From contig CAMFKC010000002.1 in NCBI GenBank assembly GCA_945956975.1, positions 1 to 33,866 on the forward strand: a stretch of DNA of 33,866 nt, written 5' to 3'. Source of the DNA: an uncultured Methylocystaceae bacterium. Lineage in GTDB: Bacteria; Pseudomonadota; Alphaproteobacteria; Rhizobiales; Beijerinckiaceae. Made by a program: the position numbers and the translations under genes. The notes under the pieces are model-generated. The model did not search any database. It was not told where the DNA came from and was given only the letters and a program-made list of their open reading frames with translations. Shown one piece after another: positions 1 to 7,610 of this stretch (positions are counted from its first letter, which is position 1; each line of letters starts with the position of its first letter).

Positions 1-2
1 GG

Positions 3-140
3 TTGCGCTCCATCGGCCTGTTCTCGGAGATGATCGCATGGAAGTTGCGCTTCTTCATTCCGGTCACCGATGAAGGCGCCGCGATCCTTTCGCGCCTGAT
101 GCAGCGCAATCGCTTGCTCGATGCCGTCAGCCGGCATTGA
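3..140 (+). CDS. 3' fragment of a CDS entering from the left edge; tentatively C-terminus of a strawberry-notch-like helicase/methyltransferase
   Basis: Frame 3 is open from the edge to TGA at 138-140 (LRSIGLFSEMIAWKLRFFIPVTDEGAAILSRLMQRNRLLDAVSRH*), directly before the Toprim gene. Family guess rests on remembered gene order only. Confidence 0.4.
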   Translation: MRSIGLFSEMIAWKLRFFIPVTDEGAAILSRLMQRNRLLDAVSRH

Positions 141-152
141 AGGAGTATCGCC

Positions 153-1190
153 ATGCTCTCGGCCTCCGAACTGGCGAACCGTCTCGCGCGCGATGCCGAG
201 GCGGTCTGCCGGCACTACCTCTCCGCCGGCCGCAGGGCCGGCAATTACTGGGTCGTCGGCGACACCGCCAACAGCAAAGGCAAGTCGCTTTATGTCCACC
301 TGACCGGTCCGCGCGCCGGCCGGTGGGCCGACGGAGCCACGGGTGAATATGGCGACCTGCTCGATCTCGTGCGCGAGACCTGCGATCTTGTCGAGTTTCG
401 CGATGTCGCGGACGAAGCTCGGCGTTTCCTTAACGAGCCCCGACCCGATCCGGCGGCGTCCCGCAGGGGCGACGCCCGAACCGATCCGCCGGTCGACAGA
501 CCGGCAGACGAGCGCGCACAGCGCCTGTTTCGCATGTCGCAGCCGCTGGCGGGAACTCTGGCGGACAGCTATCTGCGTAAGCGGGGCATCTTGCGCGCAT
601 CCCTGCATCCGTCGCTTCGCTATCATCCCTCCTGCTACTATCGCGATCTCGTGACCGGCCGGACGCATAGCTTCCCCGCGCTGATCGCGGCTGTGACCGA
701 TCCCGGCGGTGCGATCACCGGTGTGCATCGCACCTGGCTCGACCCCGACGGGGCCGGCAAGGCGCAGGTGGAGGATCCCCGCCGCGCACTTGGCGGCCTG
801 CTCGGCAATGCGGTTCGCTTTGCCTTTCCTGTCTGCGGTCCCGTGCCTGTCATGGCGGCCGGCGAAGGTCTCGAAAGCATCCTGTCGCTGTCGCATGTCA
901 TGCCCGCCATGCCGATGGTGTCGGCACTGACCGCCAATCACCTCGCGGCCTTCGAGCTGCCGCCCGAATGCGTGCGCCTCTACATCGCCGCGGACGCGGA
1001 TGCCGCCGGCCGGAACGGTATCGAGCGATTGAGCCGCCGGGCGCAGGCCCGTGGAATCCTGCCGCTGGTGCTCGCCCCGGAACTCGGCGACTTCAACGAC
1101 GATCTGCGGCTGGACCCGAGCCGCCTGATCGCCAGCCTTCGGGCACAGCTCGCCCCGGAGGACGCAAGCGTCTTTCTGCCGTCGCGATGA
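153..1190 (+). CDS. Toprim domain-containing (DNA primase-like) protein
   Basis: 345 aa ORF with an AAGEGLESILSL segment and LYIAADADAAGRNGIERL (Toprim DxD-like); GGAG upstream of ATG. Confidence 0.85.
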   Translation: MLSASELANRLARDAEAVCRHYLSAGRRAGNYWVVGDTANSKGKSLYVHLTGPRAGRWADGATGEYGDLLDLVRETCDLVEFRDVADEARRFLNEPRPDPAASRRGDARTDPPVDRPADERAQRLFRMSQPLAGTLADSYLRKRGILRASLHPSLRYHPSCYYRDLVTGRTHSFPALIAAVTDPGGAITGVHRTWLDPDGAGKAQVEDPRRALGGLLGNAVRFAFPVCGPVPVMAAGEGLESILSLSHVMPAMPMVSALTANHLAAFELPPECVRLYIAADADAAGRNGIERLSRRAQARGILPLVLAPELGDFNDDLRLDPSRLIASLRAQLAPEDASVFLPSR

Positions 1191-1333
1191 GGCCGTGATG
1201 GGGAGATGGGCGGGGCGGGAGCGGCAGAGGGGAGGGCGGCCATGCTGGTCGCCGCACGGATGAGCGCGCGCCTGCGGGCCTGCCGAGAGGCGACCCTTAC
1301 CATCAGGCGTTCGGGCCTCCAACCGCCGGAGGC

Positions 1334-1388
1334 CAGGTTTTTTCCCCGCGCCGGCGGAGCCGGCGCTCCTCGCGGAGCAAAAAACCTG
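1334..1388. repeat. Large nested inverted repeat/cruciform
   Basis: CAGGTTTTTTCCCCGCG (1334-1350) pairs with CGCGGAGCAAAAAACCTG (1371-1388), enclosing CGCCGGC-GGA-GCCGGCG (1349-1365). Confidence 0.8.
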
Positions 1389-1510
1389 TTCCCGGCGGCC
1401 CGGCGCTGCGCTGGGCCGCGGCGCGAGCGCCGCGGTTCCGGCCTGCTCGCCGGATGGAAGGGATCGCCGTCAGGCCGCGAGAGGCGCGGCCGCAACCGAC
1501 GGAGATCACC

Positions 1511-2449
1511 ATGAACGTCCAGCTTCCCATCGATGCCACTACCGAACTCCACACATCGTCCCCGACCGACCGGGTCATCTACGAGATGCAGGTCTACGGT
1601 TATCGTCCGTTCCAGGAAGAGCCGGACCCGCGCCCGCTGCCGGAGGAGCCGGTCGTCCAGTCTGCGCTGACTGCCATGTTCGACGCCATGTTCGAGATGC
1701 TCGGCGACACGCGGCTGGAGGCCGACCTCGAAGACGTGCTCTGGTCGGCGGTCAACCTCTTCCATCGTGCCGGCGAGCGCATCCAGCGCGAGCTGCAGCG
1801 CAACGAGGACGCCCAGCGCAACGGGCAGCGCGAGCAGGACGGCTCGGAGGTGAAGAGCGTCGAGCTCGAACGCCATATCATGGAGGGCATCTCGCTCCTC
1901 GAGCGCCGCAACGCCTTCGAGTTCATGCGCGATTTCGCCAGCGACCTCTTCGAGGCCCAGACCGGTTCGACATGGCGGCCGCGCACCGGCTCCAAGGTCA
2001 ATCACGCGAACATGACCGCGGCGATGATCGACTCCAGAGACTTCCTTTCCGCCCGCCGGCGCGCCGAGACCGAGGTTTTGATCCCGGCCGGCACCAAGAT
2101 CGCCTTCGGAGGCGGCCTGGACTACAACGATCACGAGCGGATCTGGGCCGCACTCGACAAGGCGCTCGCCAAGCACGCCGACATGGTGCTGCTGCACGGC
2201 GGCTCGCCGAAGGGCGCTGAACGCATCGCAGCTTGCTGGGCCGAATCCCGCGGCGTGACGCAGGTCGCCTTCAAGCCGAATTGGAGCAAGCACGCGAAGG
2301 CCGCTCCGTTCCGCCGCAACGACGAGATGCTTTCCGTGATGCCGGCCGGCGTCATCGTCTTTCCCGGTTCCGGCATCACCGAAAACCTTCGCGACAAGGC
2401 CCGCCGCTTCGGCATCACCGTCTGGGAACTGAAAGGAGGCGGCGCGTAA
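1511..2449 (+). CDS. DUF2493 (SLOG-superfamily-like) domain protein
   Basis: MNVQLPIDATTELH...; C-terminal IAFGGGLDYNDHERIWAALDKAL...MVLLHGGSPKGAERIAACWAESRGV typical of DUF2493; GGAG 6 nt before ATG. The track's earlier start at 1454 is less likely. Confidence 0.8.
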   Translation: MNVQLPIDATTELHTSSPTDRVIYEMQVYGYRPFQEEPDPRPLPEEPVVQSALTAMFDAMFEMLGDTRLEADLEDVLWSAVNLFHRAGERIQRELQRNEDAQRNGQREQDGSEVKSVELERHIMEGISLLERRNAFEFMRDFASDLFEAQTGSTWRPRTGSKVNHANMTAAMIDSRDFLSARRRAETEVLIPAGTKIAFGGGLDYNDHERIWAALDKALAKHADMVLLHGGSPKGAERIAACWAESRGVTQVAFKPNWSKHAKAAPFRRNDEMLSVMPAGVIVFPGSGITENLRDKARRFGITVWELKGGGA

Positions 2450-2509
2450 GCGCCCTTTTCCTCTTCAGGCTCTTTTCCGCCGGGCGTTCAGCCCGACGTC
2501 GAAGCGCCC

Positions 2510-2884
2510 CTAGGGTTTCGGGCGAGGATGCCCCATCAGGCTCTCGTATTCGCGATCGGTCAATCGTTCGACGGTGCGCAGCTGCGCGGGAATGTCCATC
2601 CGCTCGTGCAGAACGGCCGCGACGACAAAGGTCGCGTCGTCGTCCACAGCGATATAGGCGGCATAATGATGCTCGATCTTGTGGAGGCGGAACAGGGAGT
2701 GGCCCACCCGCTCTTCCTTCTTCGTGCGGACGCGGGCGTAGGCTTCGGGGATCTCCTCGAAGCCCTTCCGAAGCAGGCGTCCATAGGCTTTCGCCTGTTG
2801 CGGCGACCAGATCCGCGCCGTCTCGCGGATCGCCAGACGGTAGTTTTCCAACGCCGTCGGCAGGATAAGGATGCGGGGAGCCAC
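2510..2884 (-). CDS. parE: RelE/ParE-family toxin
   Basis: APRILILPTALENYRLAIRETARIWSPQQAKAYGRLL...HHYAAYIAVDDDATFVVAAVLHERMDIPAQL, ParE/RelE fold pattern; GTG start overlaps the antitoxin stop by 1 nt. Confidence 0.8.
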   Translation of the reverse strand: MAPRILILPTALENYRLAIRETARIWSPQQAKAYGRLLRKGFEEIPEAYARVRTKKEERVGHSLFRLHKIEHHYAAYIAVDDDATFVVAAVLHERMDIPAQLRTVERLTDREYESLMGHPRPKP

Positions 2885-3141
2885 TAACGCAGCTCTTCGT
2901 CCAGTTCCGCGTCGATGGCGTCCAGGGCGGAAAGGGGCAGCATCTCCCCGCGCCGGAACTCTTCCTCCGCCTTCAGAAGGGACCGGACCGCATATCGGCG
3001 GTCTTCCTCGCGCGCCATGTCCTCGCGGATCAGCGCGCGCACATATTCGCTCGGCGTCGTGTACTGGTTCTTGCCGTTCGCGCGCATGTCGACGAAGGCG
3101 CGCATTTCATCTGGCAAACTCACATGCAGGCTGCTGGTCAT
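2884..3141 (-). CDS. parD: ParD-family (ribbon-helix-helix) antitoxin
   Basis: MTSSLHVSLPDEMRAFVDMRANGKNQYTTPSEYVRALIREDM..., typical ParD N-terminus; directly upstream of the toxin. Confidence 0.85.
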   Translation of the reverse strand: MTSSLHVSLPDEMRAFVDMRANGKNQYTTPSEYVRALIREDMAREEDRRYAVRSLLKAEEEFRRGEMLPLSALDAIDAELDEELR

Positions 3142-3311
3142 GGCCGCGCGCTCCCGTTGGATTTGTGGAGGCGGATTTTCCCGTACCGGGACCTCATTGT
3201 CATTTTTTGACATCGGCTTGGCTGTTGCGTGGTTGGGCATGATGGGCTTCGTCGATGGTCCCGAGCGGACGTCTGGCCCGGCTGGTCCCGCTTTCTCCTC
3301 GCGCAGCAAGC

Positions 3312-3369
3312 GCCGGCCGACGGCCGGCCCGACCATCTGCCGGCCCGCGGAACGGCTTCGCCGTTCCGC
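3312..3369. repeat. Two adjacent perfect hairpins upstream of the 3451 CDS
   Basis: GCCGGCC-GAC-GGCCGGC (3312-3328) and GCGGAACGGC-TTC-GCCGTTCCGC (3347-3369); GATGGTC (3254-3260)/GACCATC (3331-3337) may form an outer arm. Confidence 0.75.
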
Positions 3370-3450
3370 TCCTTCGAGACGATACGGTTGCCGAGAGGGG
3401 AGAGGTGGGCGGGGAGAGGGAGGTCTGTTGGTAGAAAAAGGAGAGCGACC

Positions 3451-3987
3451 ATGGCGATGATATTCGTAGGCGGATCACGCGACATATTCGAGCTGCCGGA
3501 ACCGGTGATAGCGCGCATCGGCGCGATGATCGCCGCCGAACATGGCGTGCTGGTCGGCGATGCGCCCGGAGCCGATGCGGAGGCGCAGAGCCTGCTTGCC
3601 GGGTATGGTTATGAGCATGTCGGTGTCTTCCATGCCGGCAGCGAGCCGCGCAACAATCTCGGCGACTGGGCGGCATATCACCGGCCCGCGCCGGGCGGCG
3701 CGCATGGCTACGCCTTTCATGCCGAAAAGGACCGCGAGATGGCGCGGCGCGCCGACTACGGGCTGATGGTCTGGGATGGCGCTTCGCCGGGAACCTGCCT
3801 CAACATGCTGCGCCTTGCCGCAGCCGGCTCGCCCTGCGTCGTCTACGACACGATGCGCAGCGCGACGTTCACGCTTCGGAGCATTCCCGATTGGCATGAG
3901 ATGCTGCGCAATGCCGGCCGGGATCTGGTGGGACGGATCGAGGCACGAATGACCGCCGATGAACGCGATCTCGCCAAGGGGAGATGA
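3451..3987 (+). CDS. SLOG-like (DUF2493-related) hypothetical protein
   Basis: MAMIFVGGSRDIFELPEPVIARIGAMIAAEHGVLVGDAPGADAEAQSLL...GLMVWDGASPGTCLNMLRL; GGSR, GDAPGAD and WDGxSxGT motifs; AGGAGAG before ATG. Confidence 0.7.
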   Translation: MAMIFVGGSRDIFELPEPVIARIGAMIAAEHGVLVGDAPGADAEAQSLLAGYGYEHVGVFHAGSEPRNNLGDWAAYHRPAPGGAHGYAFHAEKDREMARRADYGLMVWDGASPGTCLNMLRLAAAGSPCVVYDTMRSATFTLRSIPDWHEMLRNAGRDLVGRIEARMTADERDLAKGR

Positions 3988-3997
3988 CACGCCTGTT

Positions 3998-4022
3998 CGG
4001 CGGGTGGCGTTTCCGCCCGCCG
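3998..4022 (+). terminator. Possible terminator hairpin after the 3451-3987 CDS
   Basis: CGGCGGGTGG-CGTTT-CCGCCCGCCG, 10-bp arms with one G:T; no T-tract follows. Confidence 0.4.
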
Positions 4023-4059
4023 CCCGCCGACAGCACGCCGGCGTTTGCCGATGATCCCC

Positions 4060-4545
4060 GTGGCTTCCCGCCGCCCGTCAGGAAGCCGGCCCCTTGCACG
4101 GCCAGTCCGCTCGGCCTCTCCGGTGTCGTGCGCAGAAAGATCGTCTTCTTGCCGTCTTCGCCGCCGGGGCGACGGTCAAGGTCCGATGCGGAAGATAACA
4201 CCAGTCTCGAAGACCTCCATCCGGGTCGAGACGCGGCATATCGGACCCGCTGCACGTCTCACCCCGGTCCCAACCCACGCCGTCGAACGCCGGGCGCTTG
4301 CGAAGACGGCGGCACCCCGGAGCGCCCTCGCGGGGTGGTCGTGCGGGAAGGCCGGCGAAGGCAATGGCCGACAGACCGCCAGCAAAGTCGCATCCACGAG
4401 CCGTCGCAGCGCTGGCGGAGAGGCTGCAAGTCGGGAGGCCACGGCACGCATCGCCTCCGGTTCCACCCGGCCCGTTCCCATTGATGCCGACTTTGTAGAG
4501 GACTGCCTGCTTTTGCGGCCAACCCCTGAAGGGGTAAGACTCGCC
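4060..4545 (-). pseudogene. Decayed, frameshifted DUF736 paralog with its upstream region
   Basis: Minus strand carries VSTRMEVFETGVIFRIGP in one frame and GGEDGKKTIFLRTTPE in another, matching VSIRMEAPEIGVIFGNLAP and GGEEGKKVLLWNNPE of the intact DUF736 gene; upstream GGGAACGG..GGTGGAACCG and downstream CAAGGGGCCGGCTTCCT also match. Confidence 0.8.
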
Positions 4546-4547
4546 AG

Positions 4548-4612
4548 AAATTTTTGCAAAATTCGATTTCGGTTTGTCCGCTTTGGCGGCAAATCGAATT
4601 TCGCAAAATTTT
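4548..4612. repeat. 65-bp near-perfect AT-rich inverted repeat
   Basis: AAATTTTTGCAAAATTCGATTT versus AAATCGAATTTCGCAAAATTTT (20/22 paired), with CCGC-TTTG-GCGG near the tip. Confidence 0.9.
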
Positions 4613-4619
4613 CCGCCGA

Positions 4620-4675
4620 GCTGACCGCAGCAGGTCAGCCCTCTCCTTTGCCGCCATCGGGAACGGTCCCGATGG
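4620..4675. repeat. Two perfect hairpins in the DUF736 5' region
   Basis: GCTGACC-GCAGCA-GGTCAGC (4620-4639) and CCATCGGGA-ACGG-TCCCGATGG (4654-4675). Confidence 0.85.
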
Positions 4676-4693
4676 AACCGAAGGAGAACTACC

Positions 4694-5017
4694 ATGGCAT
4701 CCACGATCGCAAACCTCACCACCAAGACCGACGGCTCGATGGAAGGCGTCTTCGCCACGCTCCGCGTCAATGCCCCGATCGCCGTCCTGCCCAACGCCCA
4801 CAAGTCCCGCGAGGACGCACCGGACTACCGCGTCATCAACAAGCGCACCGGGTTCGAGATCGGCGCGGGCTGGAACCGGGTCTCGCCGCGCAGCGGGGCA
4901 GAATACGTCTCAATCCGGATGGAGGCCCCCGAGATCGGCGTCATCTTCGGGAACCTGGCCCCTGCACCCGGCGGCGAAGAAGGCAAGAAGGTGCTCCTCT
5001 GGAACAACCCGGAGTAA
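4694..5017 (+). CDS. DUF736 domain-containing protein
   Basis: MASTIANLTTKTDGSMEGVFATLRVNAPIAVLPN...KRTGFEIGAGWNRVSPRSGAEYVSIRMEAPEIG; AAGGAG before ATG. Confidence 0.9.
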   Translation: MASTIANLTTKTDGSMEGVFATLRVNAPIAVLPNAHKSREDAPDYRVINKRTGFEIGAGWNRVSPRSGAEYVSIRMEAPEIGVIFGNLAPAPGGEEGKKVLLWNNPE

Positions 5018-5028
5018 GCCGAGCCGAA

Positions 5029-5048
5029 CCGGCCCCGCAAGGGGCCGG
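5029..5048 (+). terminator. Terminator-like hairpin downstream of DUF736
   Basis: CCGGCCCC-GCAA-GGGGCCGG with GNRA-type loop; weak T content after. Confidence 0.6.
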
Positions 5049-5144
5049 CTTCCTCGCGTGCTTCCAGCCACGATCGCGCGAACCGGCGCGCATGTCAGGG
5101 TGCCCCACGAGAGGAAGGTCTGTCTGCTCAGAAAGCCAAGTCTG

Positions 5145-5284
5145 CCATGACGAAGCGGCGCGCGTCAAAACCGCGTGGTACCCCCAATTTTTCCGCCGAA
5201 CCGCTGAAGCGGCTCGACAAAAAAATCGGCTCCCCCACGCGCGAGCCGCTAAAGCGGGTTTTGACCCGCACCGCTTCGTCATGG
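5145..5284. repeat. 140-bp nested palindromic element
   Basis: 28-nt arms CCATGACGAAGCGGCGCGCGTCAAAACC (5145-5172) and GGTTTTGACCCGCACCGCTTCGTCATGG (5257-5284), 26/28 complementary; CGCGTGG/CCACGCG and AATTTTT..CCGCTGAAGCGG..AAAAAAAT nested inside. Confidence 0.9.
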
Positions 5285-5325
5285 CCGACACAGTCATCTT
5301 TCACATCAACAAGGAGATGACGACG

Positions 5326-5481
5326 ATGACGATGACCCTCGAAAACCACATCGAAGAACTGCGCGCCGAAGCGAACCACTGCGACCCGGCTGAGCGCGCC
5401 CAGATCGAGGCGGAGCTGGAACAGGCCCGGGCCGAACTGGCCGCGCTCATCGCCGCCGAAGACGCCGAGCCTCCCCACTGA
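5326..5481 (+). CDS. Small hypothetical protein, ~51 aa, coiled-coil-like
   Basis: MTMTLENHIEELRAEANHCDPAERAQIEAELEQARAELAALIAAEDAEPPH*; AAGGAG at 5311-5316; followed by a strong terminator. Confidence 0.7.
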   Translation: MTMTLENHIEELRAEANHCDPAERAQIEAELEQARAELAALIAAEDAEPPH

Positions 5482-5492
5482 GGGAGGCTTTT
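5469..5492 (+). terminator. Intrinsic terminator overlapping the stop codon
   Basis: GCCTCCC-CACTGA-GGGAGGC followed by TTTTGCC. Confidence 0.85.
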
Positions 5493-5581
5493 GCCTTGAA
5501 CGATAGGGCCGATGCGCCGGATCGACCGGCGCCCCGGCCCGAGGCTGCACCTCACGCCCGCGTCGCCATCTTCGCCGAGCG

Positions 5582-5848
5582 TCATCCGCGCGCCAGTGCC
5601 TCGATGCGCTTCACCCGGTACCCATGGGCACGCCTCTCCCGCAACAGGTCGAGAAACAGTGCGACGGCGTCCTCCTCCCGTTCGAAATGATACACCATCG
5701 TCCGACCGAGTGTGCCGATCCTTCCCCACCGGCGCAGCAGACGCGGAGTACCAAACAGCGTCGGTTCGATCGCGAGCGTATAGAAGCGCGCCATGTTCCG
5801 GTCGGGATCCACGCGCTCGACATAGAGGTGATAGGGCTGGGTGAGCAT
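5582..5848 (-). CDS. WGR domain-containing protein
   Basis: MLTQPYHLYVERVDPDRNMARFYTLAIEPTLFGTPRLLRRWGRIGTLGRTMVYHFEREEDAVALFLDLLRERRAHGY; explicit WGRIG motif. Confidence 0.85.
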   Translation of the reverse strand: MLTQPYHLYVERVDPDRNMARFYTLAIEPTLFGTPRLLRRWGRIGTLGRTMVYHFEREEDAVALFLDLLRERRAHGYRVKRIEALARG

Positions 5849-6054
5849 TGCCGTAGAATCGCCTGTCCCGCTTCCGGCGTCCAACGACAGTTTTGAATCG
5901 ATCCCGATGTTCCGATTCAAGATCGTGATGGTTGGCGGCTCGGGATAGAGGGTGATTTGGGCGAGCCGGCCTGCGGCCGACCGCGTGCTATTCGCTACGC
6001 TCACGGAGCCCGCAAGCGGTCTCCGCCCATGCGGGTAACGCCCACATCTCGCGG

Positions 6055-6087
6055 GATGAATCGGCCGGATCGACCGGCCGTTTCATC
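6055..6087. repeat. Inverted repeat hairpin
   Basis: GATGAATCGGCCGG / CCGGCCGTTTCATC, 13/14 paired. Confidence 0.75.
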
Positions 6088-6202
6088 ACGAGAGGGATCC
6101 CCCTCGCGCTCCCCGCCGGCTGGTCGCCGGACACGGACCGCGCCCCTCGGGGCGCGGGGGCTCTTCTTCTGACTTCGAATTATACGCTAGCCCAACGGGC
6201 CT

Positions 6203-6299
6203 CAAGGACGGCGCGCATACGCCGGTTTTCTGCCGCCGCCCGAAAGGCGACATCAGAAAACCGGCCTATCCGCTTGCAAGCCGCGTTCCGCGGTCCTTG
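6203..6299. repeat. Nested inverted repeat upstream of the 6357 CDS
   Basis: Outer CAAGGAC (6203-6209)/GTCCTTG (6293-6299); inner GCCGGTTTTCTG (6221-6232)/CAGAAAACCGGC (6254-6265), perfect. Confidence 0.85.
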
Positions 6300-6356
6300 A
6301 CCCCCGCCGGGCAACACCGTCGACACCTTCCGTCAGAAGACGAAAGGAGACATATC

Positions 6357-6797
6357 ATGATGACGTTCAACGCACGCGCACTCGTCCCGACCATCGCTGG
6401 CTTCCGCGACGAAGTCCTCGCGAGCCGCGCTGCATGCACGACCGCTTTCGCGGCCGCCCTGCATGACACGCTTGCCGCAAAGCTCGACAGGGCGGTTGCC
6501 GCTCTTCATGAAGAAGCAGAGACGGAAAAGCGGCTCGCTGCCGGCAAGGGAACGGAGGACGGCGATTTTCTGTACGAGATTTACCACATCTGCACGACCT
6601 TTGAACACCTGTGGATGGAAAGCGGCCCGATCTCAATCCTCGATGAGATTTACGATGATGTTGTCGCGGAGGGTGAAACCTGCCGGGTCGGTCTGGACTA
6701 CACCGTCATTCCCACTGAGCAGTTGGGAGACCTCGGCGGAATCCTCGACCGCATCCGGCGCGAGACCCGCATCGTGTTCATCGCCGCGCGCGTCTGA
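6357..6797 (+). CDS. Hypothetical protein (146 aa)
   Basis: MMTFNARALVPTIAGFRDEVLASRAACTTAFAAALHDTL...; AAAGGAG upstream; strong terminator downstream. Confidence 0.75.
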   Translation: MMTFNARALVPTIAGFRDEVLASRAACTTAFAAALHDTLAAKLDRAVAALHEEAETEKRLAAGKGTEDGDFLYEIYHICTTFEHLWMESGPISILDEIYDDVVAEGETCRVGLDYTVIPTEQLGDLGGILDRIRRETRIVFIAARV

Positions 6798-6807
6798 ACA
6801 ACAATGA

Positions 6808-6827
6808 GGGAGGCGTCCGCGCCTCCC
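6808..6827 (+). terminator. Intrinsic terminator-like hairpin
   Basis: GGGAGGCG-TCCG-CGCCTCCC directly downstream of the 6357-6797 CDS. Confidence 0.7.
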
Positions 6828-7011
6828 ATCATTCTTGCAATCGGCAACGCGTCACCCCGCGACGACATTGGGCTGGTCTCAACAATGTTTCGCTCACCCC
6901 GCCGATCTTTGCTTGCCCCGATCATCGGCCGAGACTAGACTCACTGAAATCCGAGAGTATGCGCCGTCTGTCGATGATGGCGCGACCTTCCAGAACAAGG
7001 GTATTGTCGCC

Positions 7012-7368
7012 GTGATCGAGGAACCAGCCATCGTCGATGTGAACGCACGGCTCGAAGAGCGGAATCCGCATTTTCGTCTGATGCGATATGTCGCCCGGGC
7101 GCTCGTTGCCCTGCCGCTCGCAGTCGCGCGCGGCATATTCTTTTCCGTCTGGTGCCTCGCCTATTCCGTCCTCAGCCTGCTTCGGCCGGTCGTAAACGTG
7201 TTGATGCTTGGCGGTCTCATCATGCCGCTGGTCGCCTTCGTCGCCTTCGTGAAACCGGATGCGGCCAATGGGATACCGTTTTGGGTTTTCCTACTGATGG
7301 CCGCCGGCTTCGTTGGCGTCTCCATGGGCTATTCGAAGTTCGTCGATTGGATCGAGCCGCCGCGCTAG
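7012..7368 (+). CDS. Hypothetical membrane protein
   Basis: GTG start; VIEEPAIVDVNARLEERNPHFRLMRYVARALVALPLAVARGIFFSVWCLAYSVLSLLRPVVNVLMLGGLIMPLVAFVAF...; hydrophobic segments. Start uncertain. Confidence 0.55.
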   Translation: MIEEPAIVDVNARLEERNPHFRLMRYVARALVALPLAVARGIFFSVWCLAYSVLSLLRPVVNVLMLGGLIMPLVAFVAFVKPDAANGIPFWVFLLMAAGFVGVSMGYSKFVDWIEPPR

Positions 7369-7460
7369 GCTCCGCCGCCGCGGCCGCCCGGTATGATCGC
7401 CGGACCGCCGATCAACCGAGCGAGGTGCCCACCGCACGCATTGCGGCTCCCTCCCTTCGA

Positions 7461-7610
7461 TCAACCCTTCCGCGCCGACAGAAAGCTGACGACCGTTCCC
7501 ACGACGACAAGGATCCCCGCCTGGATCAGCACCCACCGATCAGGCCCGTAGACGACGGACCAAAGCGCGACCAATAAAGCAACCAGCACGCTGAGGATCA
7601 GGCACTTCAC
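7461..7610 (-). CDS. Small membrane protein (49 aa), possibly ExoX/PsiB-like
   Basis: GTG start; VKCLILSVLVALLVALWSVVYGPDRWVLIQAGILVVVGTVVSFLSARKG*; start overlaps the preceding ORF stop (GTGA). Confidence 0.55.
   Translation of the reverse strand: MKCLILSVLVALLVALWSVVYGPDRWVLIQAGILVVVGTVVSFLSARKG

Noticed and set aside
980-2293. 437-aa minus ORF
   Set aside because: Antisense to the Toprim and DUF2493 genes, no recognisable domain.
4045-5481. 478-aa plus-strand ORF
   Set aside because: Runs through the DUF736 pseudogene antisense, the palindromes and DUF736 in the wrong frame; only its C-terminal ~51 aa corresponds to a plausible gene.
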